Part shown: positions 10,253 through 22,243 of the stretch, one piece after another | How positions within the stretch are numbered: position 1 is the stretch's first letter | How the letters are laid out: each line of letters begins with the position of its first letter | Assembly (NCBI GenBank): GCA_031772625.1 | Contig: CM062820.1 | Location: forward strand, 85,852,069 to 85,916,068 | Length of the DNA stretch: 64,000 bases | Direction of reading: 5' to 3' | Source of the DNA: Pinus tabuliformis | Lineage: Eukaryota > Streptophyta > Pinopsida > Pinales > Pinaceae | Translations under genes and position numbers: made by a program | The notes under the pieces: generated by a model | Told to the model about the DNA's origin: nothing | Database searches by the model: none | What the model saw: the letters and a program-made list of their open reading frames with translations, nothing else

Positions 10253-11937
10253 CCAAGAACACTATAAGTTTGTTATTAATAATCTAAATGATGGATGCCA
10301 TAAGTTTATTATTAATAATATAAATGATTGAAAATGATGAATGCCATAAGTTTATTATTAATAATATAAATGATGGAAAATGATTCTTTGGATGTATATC
10401 AACCACAAGTAAATGTGGTTTGGTTTGGAAAGTTATTTTATTTTTTAAAATAATAATGTTTTCTATTTTGTTATTATTAATCACACTTAAAGAAAACACA
10501 TTCATATTTGAATAAGTTTGTTGGGTATAAGTGTTTTAATATTATTATTAATGTTTTTCTATTTAAATAAATATTAGTGTAGTTATTACATTATCGTATT
10601 TATTTTATGATATATCTTATTTTGCATTGATAATATTTCAAAAAATAATTAAATTATAATTTTATTTTAAATTAGTATTATTATTATTAAAAAATTCTAA
10701 ATTATTATTAATATTAATTAAATAGATATATCTATATATATATCTATATGAAAACATATTTATAAAAGCAATAATAAATAATAGAATTTCAATAATTATC
10801 TTTTTGTTTTTATTTAAAATAATTAATTTATTTTTATATACTTTAAAATTAATACTTATATTTGAAATGGGGTCTTGAGATCAAGATACCTTGTTGGAAT
10901 TCTATTCTTTAAATAAACAATAGTACTAATGGTTTCTTCCCAAAAAGCATTTGAGATATTCTTACCTTTGATCAAACTCCGTGCACAATCCACCAATGTT
11001 CTATTTTTCTTTTCTGCAACACCGTTCTTCTATGGAGTGTAGGGTACTATAAATTGCTACACTATTCCATGATCCTTGTAGTACTTGACGAAGTTCCCCA
11101 ATCTGTATTATCCTCATTGATCTGAACATAGGATCTTTATGAACTTCCCTGTTTGCTTCTCTACCATGTTTTTGAATTATTTGAAATACCCAAAGACATC
11201 AATCTTTTTCCTAAGGAAGTACACCCAAGTGTACCTTGTGAAATCATCAATAAACAATAGAAAATAATAAGCACCTCGTAGGAATCTGGTCTGCATTGGT
11301 TTGCAAACATCAGAATGTACAAGTTATAATACATCTCTTCTTCTCCTAGTAGAATTAGAGGGGAATTCATCTCTGTGAATTTTCCCTAATGCACAACCTT
11401 CACAAGTATCATACTCATTCTTTAACATAGAGAGTCATTCAACCAAATTTGTTTGTTTGTTTTCTTTTATTTTATTTTATTTTTTCTACAATAACAACAA
11501 ATCATGATAATTGATATGAACATACCTCTGGCGCCAAAGGATTTATGTTGACAAAACCATAGAAATCAGTGCTTGATGACTTTTGCTCGTGACATGAAGT
11601 TTGTATAGTCCTCCAACTCTTACGCCTGAAGCAACAGGTTTTCAATGATCCAAAAAATATTTCACTATGAAATGTGTCTTGAAGATTTCAACCTTCAGAT
11701 TCTAATCTATAATTGTGGAGACAAAAATCAGATTCTTCTTGATCTCAGGCACATACATAACATTATGAATGCACTTGAAACTGCCATTTGGTTAAATCAC
11801 TAGAATATCACCATATCCCTTGATCTGATATGCATGATCATCTCCAAGATAAATGTTTCCGCCATTGCTTATTTCCCTGAAGTTCTCATATCAGTCATTA
11901 TTGCATGTCATGTGAGTCGAAGCTCCAGAGTCCATAT
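10253..11937 (-). mobile_element. fossil Copia pol fragment with AT-rich flank, copy A
   Basis: On the minus strand 10870-11937 encodes remains of a Copia polyprotein: the end of the pre-integrase zinc region (CEGCALGKIHR-like), the integrase core (HSDVC, IDDFTR) and the region after it (GVAEKKNRTLVDCARS-like). It lacks LTRs, Gag, reverse transcriptase and RNase H. It is old and broken many times. The 600 bp before it (10253-10869) is very AT-rich. The whole block is repeated next door at 11941-13389. Confidence 0.8.
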
Positions 11938-11940
11938 TCG

Positions 11941-13389
11941 CCCAAGAATGCTATAAGTTTATTATTAATAATATAAATGATGGAAAATGATGAATGCCAT
12001 AAGTTTGTTATTAATAATAGAAATGATGGAAAATGATTCTTTGGATGTATATCAACCACGAGTAAATGTGGTTTGGTTTGGAAAGTTATTTTATTTTTTA
12101 AAATAATAATGTTTTCTATTTTGTTATTATTAATTACACTTAAAGAAAACACATTAATATTTGAATAAGTTTGTTGGTTATAAGTGTTTCAATATTATTA
12201 TTAATGTTTTTCTATTTAAATAAATATTAGTGTAGTTATTACATTACCATATTTATTTTATGATATATCTTGTTTTGCATTAATAATATTTCAAAAAATA
12301 ATTAAATTATATATTTTTTTTAAATTAGTATAATTATAATTAAAAAATTCTAAATTATTATGAATATATATATATAAAAGAATATAACAAGAAAAACATA
12401 TTCATAAAAGAAATAATAAATAATAAAAATTCAATAATTAATTTTTTGTTTTTATTTAAAGTAATTAATTTACTTTTACATACTTTAAAATCAATACTTA
12501 TATTTGAAATGGGGTCTTGAGATCAAGATACCTTGTTGGAATTCTATTCTTTAAATAAACAATAGTACTAATGGTTTCTGCCCAAAAAGAATTTGAGATA
12601 TTCTTACCTTTGATCATACTCCGTGCACAATCCACCAATGTTCTATTTTGCTTTTCTGCAACACCATTCTTCTCTGGAGTGTAGGGTACTGTAAATTGCT
12701 ACACTATTCCATGATCCTTGTAGTACTTGACGAAGTTCCCCAATCTGTATTATCCTCGTTGATCTGAACATAGGATCTTTATGAACTTCCCTGTTTGCTT
12801 CTCTACCATGTTTTTGAATTATTTGAAATACCCAAAGACATCTATCTTTTTCCTAAGGAAGTACACCCAAGTGTACCTTGTGAAATCATTAATAAACAAT
12901 AGAAAATAATAATCACCTCGTAGGAATCTGGTCTGCATTGTTTCACAAACATCAGAATGCACAAGTTCTAATACATCTCTTCTTCTCCTATCAGAACTAT
13001 AGGGGAATTCATCTCTGCGAATTTATCCTAATGCACAACCATCAAAAGTATCATACTCATTCTTTAGCATAGAGAGTCATTCAACCAAATTTGTTTGTTT
13101 ATTTTATTTTATTTTTTCTGCAATAACAACAAATCATGATAATTGATATGAACATACCTCTGGTGCCAAAGGATTTCTGTTGACAAAACTGTAGAAGTCA
13201 GTGCTTGATGACTTGTTCTCATGACATGAAGTTTGTATAGTCCTCCAACTCTTACTCCTGAAGCAACAGGTTTCAATGATCCAAAAAATATTTCACTATG
13301 AAATGTGTTTTTAAGAATTCAACCTTCAGATTCTAATCTATAATTGTGGAGACAAAAATCAGATTCTTCTTGATCTTGGGCACATGCAT
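11941..13389 (-). mobile_element. fossil Copia pol fragment with AT-rich flank, copy B
   Basis: Tandem copy of 10253-11937 at an offset of about 1688 bp, about 95% identical by eye. It is cut short at its right end, so it lacks the last 180 bp or so of copy A. Same family and same decayed state. The duplication is clearly later than the decay because most damaged sites look shared. Confidence 0.8.
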
Positions 13390-13401
13390 ACCACAGATTT
13401 T

Positions 13402-16016
13402 CTAGGCCCAACATCAGTGAAAACTCAAGAGACATCTTGAAGAGCTAGGTGAAAGAGCCATGTAAGTTCAGGACAACACCCAACCTGGTTTACAAGACAA
13501 GGATACTGCAAAAATGATATAATCTCTTGGTCATCTTTGCATGCTTCTTATACGGCCGAGAGAATACAGAAACATTCCCGTAGATTTGGGTGATTGTTCT
13601 GAATCAATTAATGAAGGAAGACCTTTCAACCAGTCTGATATGTTGGCTCTCCGGTTGAAGGAACAAGTAACAAAAGCCCGACATCCGCCCAAGGGTTAGG
13701 AGGCAAAGATTTTCATGTCTGCTTAGATACTTGATGAAATCTGTGCCCATTAGCAGTTCCCAAGCTTGGGTTGGGCATGGACAACTTCAGAAACCTCTAT
13801 GCACACTTATTGCAGGTTGTTCTCCAAATGCAGTTTCCGTGGAATTATCATACAGATATCAGAGCACTTCATCACCCTGGTATAAAGGATGATATTTGAG
13901 CAGGATCCACCTTGCATGCCGTAGGCACCAATGGAGGCATTGATTAACCTAGCAGATTGGTATCCCTCACCCCTTGGCACCTTCATCCAAATGTACAACA
14001 CGGAGAAGGCACCACATGTTTTATCGAAGTTTGACATGGATAAGTTGGTCATTCAAGAAGTTACATATCACATCTCGACAGGGTTGTCAGCGAGACAACA
14101 TATGGAGAAGAAGTCATCTTGGCCCACTCTTCCTTCCCAATTCAGGTTGTATGAGATCTAGAATCTCAAAGCATGTTGAGGCCGAGACGAAGGAATTCAA
14201 GAGGTTCACCTTCAACACCAGAAGTTTCAATCCATATGATCTGCATCACTTAGTGAAGGACCACTGTGTGAGAGTGTATCATCCTTGGATCCACAAGGCG
14301 TGTCATTGGCTTGAGGAAGACTAATGGAGATATTGCTACAACTTCTCCAAGCTCAATGTACCAGTCAGAATGGTGGTAGAGTGGTTAGCAGTGCAGAAGG
14401 AAACAACATCATCAGCAACAATAGAGGGCAACAAACCTGCGCTTGACAAAGGTAAGAGGAAGGTTGATGACAATGCAGAGGTAGAGCAAAGCTGCAAGTT
14501 CAAAGAAGATCCACTCATGTTAAGAGAAGATTTGGAGATTAAGGCAAAGAGGTGACAACAGGACGAGAGAATCGCGCAAAGGCAAAGAGAGAAGAAGAAG
14601 CTGGAGGAAGAAGAAAAGGAGTTGCTGGAGTTGAAGTAGCAACTTAGGGAAGAAAAAAGCTATGCAGAAGAGAGAAGGTAGTGCAGCAGGAACAAGAACA
14701 ACGAGAGGCATAAAAAGCACATATTGATTAAATTGCATCCATACAGGTTATTGATTCATCCGAACAACTGGCACATAGTAGACAGGGTGAGAAGTCGCAG
14801 GAGTAGGACTTTTCTAAAGAGATTGAATAGATGCTAGAGCAGATGGACATGGATATGGTTCAACCCGAGTTATATAAGGACATTGACCTCATGCCTCAAA
14901 ACTGAGAGGTCACTCCACCGGCTTCACTAGATCCGAGAGAAAAGAAAGTCCCAAGTGATCAAGGAGACACTGAAATCCTTGAGGACAATCCGGAAGCGAA
15001 TGTGCACAAAATATCATTCGATGAGTCACAACACAGAGTGGTCCAATCACACAAAGTTCCCACTCTTGATGTCCATGTATCTCATGCGTAGTTTGAAGAA
15101 TGAGTGATTGTGTCCAATGTGTGCAGACATCCAACTGCATTGACCGATGATACAAGGGCATAACCGAAGCCACCAAGTCGAGTGTTCAATTCTTGATAGC
15201 TTAGAACGAGTGCATGGCTAAGGAGTTACAAGTGGCCAAGTAGGGAAAAGTGCAAGTTACAACATCCGCTAGAGTAGAGTTGAGGAAAGCGATACTTTAT
15301 GAAGTATCATCTCTCGAGATAGTCATGCGGAAGCTATACTTTAGGTTCGCCACTGTGCATAAGTCAATTTTCCATCTTAATGGTTGGCAACAACATTGTG
15401 CTAGGAGAGCATGCATCTTGTCAGACATACACATTGTTGTCAATCACATGCAGATATGGAAAATGAGGTACAAGGGATCCCCATTGCACTTGCCAAAGAT
15501 GATGAAGCCAAAGGTAGTGGAGTTGACGGCACGCATCTAGAGTCAGATTCGGAACTATGAGGAACTCCTGCAGCTCATCACCAGTTTACAGACTTCACAT
15601 GCATGAGTGTTCAAGAGAATGGATGTCATTGTGCACACACATGCGATCCCATCCATTAGCAGACCCACCGAGGTAAAGACAAAGAACTAAGTCTGACTAG
15701 AGCTTGACATGTACTTTGATCAGTTAATGCGCATAGCCACCAACGCAAACTTGTAGATGAGCACAGACACTATGCACCAGTATGTTGCAGGTCCAGCTAC
15801 ACTCAGGAACATGATGCGCATGCTATTTGACAAGTTGGAAAAAGGTGCCAAATCAATGTACCTGGATGCAACGGAGGCAAGAGTTCGCTTTCAGAAGGAT
15901 GTCACCATAGAGTACGCAGACACCATAAAATACTACCAAGCTTAGCATCAGTTCGCCACCGTCGATCATGGAGAGGATGTCGAAGAGTTAGTCTTCCCAC
16001 AACTGTCCGAGTCTTA
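13402..16016 (+). pseudogene. decayed coding region of unknown family, 3' part
   Basis: Starts with a second copy of the segment at 9783 and then continues into new sequence. Protein-like stretches include 13931-14158 (NLADWYPSPLGTFIQMYNTE), a charged helix-rich part at 14370-14740 (KKKLEEEEKELLELK) and a last conserved-looking stretch at 15757-16016 ending in VFPQLSES. There are many breaks (more than ten). Length and composition suggest an original protein of well over 1000 residues. No domain is recognised. It may be a host gene or an element-borne ORF. Confidence 0.45.
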
Positions 16017-16925
16017 GTGATGTCTTGCATGGCTTACTTAAGCCCATTTTTGTCTCACATGGGTACATGTACAGATTGTATTGTAAACATATTGTAAAGT
16101 GAAAGACCAAGTGTCAATAGTAGAATGTAGCAATCATGTGTAAGTTGAAGAGTCATGAGGGTAGTTGAAGAATCACAAAGGGGAATGTCAAGGGTCACCC
16201 CACCCTTTTCTATTTATAGAACCTCATAACTCATTGTACAGGCTTTTGGGAGCCAAGCTTCCTATAGGTATAACTTAGAGAAAGATTGGAGTGTATTGTA
16301 ACAAACCTTGCCTTCTCCACAGTGTAGAGCTAGTACATCTCTTTGGAGGATTAGGCGGCAGTGATTGTAATGTTCTGCTATCCGGGCTAGTGGTTGTCAT
16401 GGTTGTATGTATGATTGGTTCTTTCACTCTTTTAATATAATAGAGGAAACACATTTCATGCATATATTTTTATTGTAGTTCGGCTATCCTGGTTACTCTA
16501 ATGATGTATGTAGCTGTAATTTATGCATGTATATATGGAATATTCTATATTTGTTTGTATGAATCTTATCGAAGCGTGTTAGTGGTATAATCCATCACTT
16601 TGGATTGTCAGTTATCTTGCTTTCCATCTCATGATGTCTTTCAGTTCATCTGTTCCATTTCAAGCTGCGTGCTATCACGGGCTTCCAAGGGGTGCACTCT
16701 TCTCCCCTTCCATGTGTTAGAGCCTTTAATGCACCTTCCTTGACTTGCTACAAGGTCACGCCCTTGCTTCCAACAAGGACATCTTACTTACCTCTGCGCC
16801 TAACCGCAGTCAAGGCGATACCGTACTACCCACTGTTGGGGCTCCTACTCCAAACGGTCTGAGGTCTAGTTGGGACTTATTACCGGCGAGATCCCTTGAC
16901 ATGTTCGAATTTCCAACAACATCAA
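16017..16925 (+). other. 3' flank with promoter-like features, possible old LTR
   Basis: No gene. A TATA-like TATTTATAG lies at 16211-16219, with a polyadenylation-like AATATAATAG near 16433. The end ATTTCCAACA near 16909-16918 resembles an LTR end. No partner copy was found upstream, so the LTR idea remains a guess. Confidence 0.3.
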
Positions 16926-17054
16926 CGTAGCCCAAAAAAAATCACAATTTCACTTAAAATTGTATCTCTAGATTCTAGTGAAGAAAAGGTTTCGCCTAAT
17001 AATGATATTGTGCTTAAATAAATTAAATGATTAGTAAATCATAAAAAATAACTA

Positions 17055-17138
<84 letters not shown>

Positions 17139-17459
17139 AAGCTTGGCAGGTACATCTGTTTTCTATTATATATTAGGCAAATTTACACTGCACAGATTGA
17201 CCGGGTGGCCTCAACTTTCCCTGATGGGAAACCAAGTCTGTTGGCCACCAGTGAGCGTTATACACCGTCCAAAAACAAAATTACTTCAGTCTCTCTAGCC
17301 AAGCTAGATAAATCTCAGTCTCATGTCTAAATACTACATGACTGTAAAAACTAGCATAAGCAACAGGAAAATTAAAAGCTAACCGCATAAACAAAAACTA
17401 AGCATGAGGAATCTAGTCTTTCTGCTCATCAAAGATAGAGGCTACAGGAGCAGGGTATT
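16926..17459. other. AT-rich spacer
   Basis: Contains the long AT microsatellite and no gene that I can support. Confidence 0.5.
17059..17134. repeat. (AT)n microsatellite
   Basis: About 38 uninterrupted AT dinucleotides. Self-complementary and likely length-variable. Confidence 0.97.
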
Positions 17460-17969
17460 CATCATTTTCCCCCGGAATTCCATACAACTCCAGGATGCAA
17501 GGGATGTGGTGGTCGATTCGATCCATCCTGATGTCTTGTTTGTGCAACTGAAAGATTATTTTTTCCATGTCTTTTTTTATAGCTTGGAAGGCCCTGCATT
17601 GTTACTGCCATCCCCACATAGATTTGTTCCATCACTTTTCCAAGAAGAATTTTCATTAAGAAATACAAATAAAGGGTGTGTTTAAAATGAGTAATTCTAC
17701 CACGGGTATTCCTTGGATTTGGGACCAGCGTCCTCCAATTGTCGATCTCTTCCTCTAGTTCACTTTCCTGCTTAATCTTCGCTTCCTAGTCTTCAATCAG
17801 CTTCTGAATTCCCCTGTTCATCTCATCTCGGTATGCCGCTACTGCCTCTGCTATGAGGTGCTCGATGGGCTTATGACCCCTACGTGCTTCAGATGTGCTC
17901 AACCCCTTGTCCGCTCAGTGGGTTGTACCTCTCCTACCTCGACCACGTCCTCTTGCTACTCGAGCCATA
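17460..17969 (-). pseudogene. faint decayed reading frame
   Basis: From an ATG at 17969 the minus strand reads MARVARGRGRGRRG, then after a break a charged helical stretch (AAYRDEMNRGIQKLIED, ELEEEIDNW) and on to about 17460. The arginine/glycine-rich start followed by a coil resembles the front part of a Gypsy Gag, but the match is not firm. It could be chance. Confidence 0.25.
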
Positions 17970-18673
17970 ATCTGTGTAGTGACACCCTATGGATAGTCAA
18001 ATAGAGTTAGGTTTGTCAAACCTTGCGCATCATCCCATCCTTGATGTTCATACAATGCCTCTCTTCCATACTTCACCACCTGAGAGTTAAGGTAGCCCAG
18101 AGCCCACAGGTGGCCCGCGTATCTTCTCAGCCTGCAATTGCCAATGCCGCTGCCAACATTCTGGTTCGAATGCGATAAAAACAGAAAGTAGAACCAGGCC
18201 ATGGAACTCCCTTTCCTCCCCCAGTTCCTTCCATATAGAGCTACTCCCCATTGAGACAGCCTCTTTCCCCTCCCTTCCCCCCAGCAAAACCCCAACCAGA
18301 TCATGGAATTGATACAAGAGCCCAACCAGATCATGGAATTGATACAGGAGTGAGACCAAATTACATACTGGGAAACCATTTCTTGTCCACAACCAAGATT
18401 CCTTGCTTGCCTTCACCCCTCCCCAGCTCTGAGTCACCACCCATCTCCACAACTGCTCTCTCTTACCCTGCACGTCGAATGCCTTAACCTTCTCCGCCAC
18501 CCTTTCTTATTCCTTCCTCTGCCACCTTGCCAACCCATCGTCCATGCATTCATATCAAAGGACACCGCACCCCCTGCCTTGATCATGTGGGGGACAACGG
18601 TTGTTATGACCTTTGTACAACCCATATCACATCTGAATCTGTCTCCTTTGACAACGTCCCGCATCCTGATCAT
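17970..18673 (-). other. GC-richer stretch with open minus-strand frames, function unknown
   Basis: Base composition is more GC-rich than its neighbours, and two minus-strand frames are open (18087-18500 and 18434-18673). Neither shows a known domain. The first contains a 10-residue tandem repeat that comes from the 30-bp DNA repeat at 18291. I would not call a gene. Confidence 0.25.
18291..18350. repeat. 30-bp tandem repeat, two units
   Basis: Units 18291-18320 and 18321-18350 begin CCCAACCAGATCATGG and differ at one base. The length keeps the reading frame. Confidence 0.92.
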
Positions 18674-18728
18674 GAGAACTAAATAGTAATTTTATTATTA
18701 TTAGTATTAAAATCAATTAATATATGAG

Positions 18729-18729
<1 letters not shown>

Positions 18730-18770
<41 letters not shown>
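18730..18770. repeat. (AT)n microsatellite
   Basis: About 20 AT dinucleotides in a row. Confidence 0.95.
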
Positions 18771-18773
<3 letters not shown>

Positions 18774-19293
18774 AAAGGCATTTAACAAGATTATTAATAT
18801 TATTAGTTATGGAGATTTATGACCACTTTACAAATTTCAAAAAGAGCAGAACTATCTTTGAGATAAATTTCAAACCTTTGTCAATATTACTGAAAATATT
18901 ATGTCGATATTTGGTAGATGTTAACTACCCATCATCCATCTATTGATTAATTATAATTAAATTAAAAATTTTACAGTCTTACTACAAAATAGAGATACTT
19001 ATTGCCCCGAGAGGCATTCTCCAACCCAATATGGAAGAGATGTTGTAATATTATGTTTATGTAAATATTTTGACCTCGTCAAATGACATTAAAAATAAAT
19101 AAAATAATAGAAAATAATAAAATCAATAATCATAATTATTAATTAAAACATTTCTGTTAAGTCCAATTACATGAAAAATTAAATTAAATAAAATATCATG
19201 GCCTAACAATATATGATTTAAGCCAAAAATGAATGGCTTTTCCAACAAAATTTTGACAAAATCTAGCCAAAATTTTTGGAAGGTTACAACTGT

Positions 19294-19438
19294 CAAGTTT
19301 CAGAATTTTAGAGGCTCTAGGTGTTCTTGAGGGTGTTGAATCAATTTCCACCATTGGATGTCCAAGTTACATCTCTCAAGTTCCAGAATTATAGGTGCTC
19401 CAAGGGTTTCTAAGGGTGTTGAATCCATTTCCACCATT
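19294..19438. repeat. 83-bp tandem repeat, two units
   Basis: The sequence beginning CAAGTTTCAGAATT at 19294 recurs at 19377 as CAAGTTCCAGAATT. Both end in TTTCCACCATT. Similarity is about 80%. Confidence 0.75.
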
Positions 19439-20925
19439 AAAAAAATAATTCAAACGCTCCTAGTTTTAGATATTTTGAAAAGAAAAAAAGTTGAATTTTG
19501 ATGAGAAAATCCTTTTGAGTAAAATTACAGGACAAGTCCTAAAAGTATAAATATTTATTTAGATTTATGAAATTTATATAACATTGAGAGGTATGGAAGA
19601 GATGTTGTAATGTCTTGTAAGTTTCACCTTCCTAAAACAAATATTGACATACAAAGAATTACCAATTTGTAATTTTAATTTACCAAAATCATCTTTAGAA
19701 GATTATCTATGAGAATCTTTCAATAATGAATGTCTCGTCCAACAAAAACTCTTCCTACCATTTTTTTACACCATGAACGATCTCTACCTTCAGATGTTGT
19801 AGAGCTTCTCCAAGTAAGCATTCTTCATGGAAAACCCTATTTCTCAAAGTTTGAAAACAAATATATTCAGTGTCAATTCTCTCATTATGATAACCGCATT
19901 AGTGATAACATTAGACAATGGGTAATATGTTGACTATTTTTTAATTAAATATTGAATTGTTCTCTTAGAAAATTGTCTAAGATATTATAATTCAAGAATA
20001 AGACATTACTTAGAAAATTTTTATTTAATTTTTTTGTGTTTAGACATTAATTTAATTTAATTGTGATCTCAATCATATAGTGCAATTTTAACAATAAATA
20101 AAATTAGTTAAAGAATATACTAAAAAAATATTTTAAAGTGTAGAAAAGTTAAATTACTACTTTAAATTCAATTACTACACACAATTACATATGAGAGTAT
20201 GTCTCACATTTTAAATCTTAAATTATTTTTGAATATATAAATATATATTTTAAAGAAAATTTTATAAAATTATTTTAAATGTAATGGAGAGAAATTTATT
20301 CACACATATCATAATAAATTTAATAAAAGCTAATAGTTAAACTAACATAGGTCAATCTTAATTCTTAAGCTACCAAGGGCCAGAGGGATCAAATCTCTTT
20401 TCACTGTAAAAGAGGTTTGCACCTCAAAAGATTTGGTCCTTTTCAATGTTTGGTAGATCCAAAGTTAAGATGGATATATGGTGGTTAATAATTAAACCAT
20501 TGGTTGATAATTAAACCATCCTAGATCATTCTCAACTGTAGATTTGTCAAGCACTAAGAAGTATTAAATCTCTCAAAGTGAAAACCTCCTTTTTGAGTGT
20601 AAACCTTGAGGAAGGGTTTGCATCTCAAGAGATTTGATCCCTTTAGACACTTGATAGTTTCAGAGTTAAGATGAGTCTAGGATGGTAGACATAATTGCAC
20701 CAAGAAGCACTCTGTAGCTTAGCATGGAAGAAATGTTGTAAGGTTACTTTATGTTATGTTATGTAAACATTTTGACTAGGTAAAATTACATAAAAATGAA
20801 ATATAAATATAAAAATAAAATTAATAGTTAATAATTAAACCAGATTAGATGCATCTTAACTTTGGATCTATTAAGCATTGAGAGGGATAAAATCTCGCGA
20901 GGTGCAAACCTGAAGCACCCATGGG

Positions 20926-21085
20926 ATCAAATTTTTCAAGGTGCAAAGCTCTTTTTTGAGTGCAAACCTCAACATTTTGACCCGTGGAATCAAATTTCTC
21001 AAGGTGCAAACCTCAACATTTTGACCCATAGTATCAAATTTCCCAAGGTGAAAACCTCTTTTTTGAGTGCAAACCTCAACATTTT
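20926..21085. repeat. short tandem repeat, about three units
   Basis: TCAAATTT...CAAGGTGCAAA units start at 20926, 20990 and 21033, with AACCTCAACATTTTG between them. Units differ in length because a CTCTTTTTTGAGTG stretch is present in some and not in others. Confidence 0.75.
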
Positions 21086-21725
21086 AGTGAATTTTTTATG
21101 CTTTGGTCTTTCTCTCGGTATATCTATGGTTAGAGTTGTCTTAAATATGGTAAATATTTGTTGGAATTGTAAGTTCTCTCTTGGAGTTTGCATAATGTGA
21201 ATTCCCAAGGGGTTTTCAGGGTTCATAATACATTTATGCATTCATAAATACATTTAAAATAATAAAAATTCACAATCTCACCAAAAATTGTATCAACAGA
21301 TTTTAATGAAAAAAAACCAAAAAGTAAAATAGCTAAAATACACCATATATTAATTACTTTATATTTATATTATATTAGAAAATAATATTAGTTAAGAATG
21401 CTTTTTATTTACAATATCGTATTGTTATTTATTTCTTAAAGTTAAATAGGAACTCTATATTAAATTTGGTTAACTTCAAAATAACAATAACTATCATGTG
21501 ACCGAAGAGACCACTGGCAAAAGCATAATTATTTTATTATGTATTTAGAAATAAAATTTTAATAAACCAAAAAAAAAATCCTATGATTGTTTACAAATCT
21601 TCTATAAAGCCTAGGAATATGGTTATGTTAAAGAGCAATGGAGATGCCAATAAACAAAGAAACAAAGTGTTAGGTTCTAGCTTGGGTCATTGCGAGGATA
21701 AACAACTGTCATGAAACCCGTGTGT

Positions 21726-21797
21726 GACTGATTGACAGCAACATTGTGTGGGTAGATTGTGCTAGACACCCCATTCGAGAGTAATAAATCGTAATGT
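21726..21797 (+). repeat. dispersed repeat, copy 1
   Basis: About 72 bp containing GACACCCCATTC and GTAATAAATCGTAATG. It matches 29534-29606 at about 85%, and in reverse complement the region near 48500-48580. It ends exactly where the LINE tail begins. Confidence 0.7.
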
Positions 21798-21882
21798 TTT
21801 TGTTTTTGTTTTTTTTGTTTTTATTTTATTTTTTATTTTTATTTTTATTTTATTTATTTATTTATTTATTTTTATTTTTTTT
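21798..21882 (-). repeat. LINE A-rich tail
   Basis: An 85-bp plus-strand T tract interrupted by single G or A bases, several as TTTA repeats. It follows the end of the LINE in sense orientation and marks its 3' end. Confidence 0.85.
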
Positions 21883-22243
21883 CAGCAGGAAAAAACTGTC
21901 TGTTTTCTATTATGATAAAAACAATACATACTTATGAAGGACATATCATCCTCATAAACCTTGTGGTATCCACAACATGACTACATGGGGGATAAAATAC
22001 TCAACTTACATATAGCTGAAATGTTAACTAATAATTACAACATCTGTGATACTATATACTCTCTGCCATATTTGCAATATAACACAAAATTTCACTATGA
22101 GATTCTATAAGACTAAGATGCAATTCAGATCATTTGCATGTTCTTTAAATCACAACCTTAAAGTAGTCATTCCACATATGTTTTCTATATAAAATCAGAA
22201 CCAAAATTTGTACAAAACTTTAAACAAAAAGGAATAGAGAAAT

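Larger units (their letters stand above)
18674..21725. other. AT-rich spacer with dispersed short repeats
   Basis: No gene is seen. Recurrent pieces include a block with GGAAGAGATGTTGTAAT at about 19025-19110, again in altered form at 20725-20820 and in part at 19590-19620. A GTGCAAACCTC family appears at 20400-21085. These look like relics of a small repeat family whose ends cannot be fixed. Confidence 0.55.

Noticed and set aside
17059-18770. AT microsatellites as a centromere or replication-origin signal
   Set aside because: Simple dinucleotide runs are common in plant spacers. No satellite array or other support.
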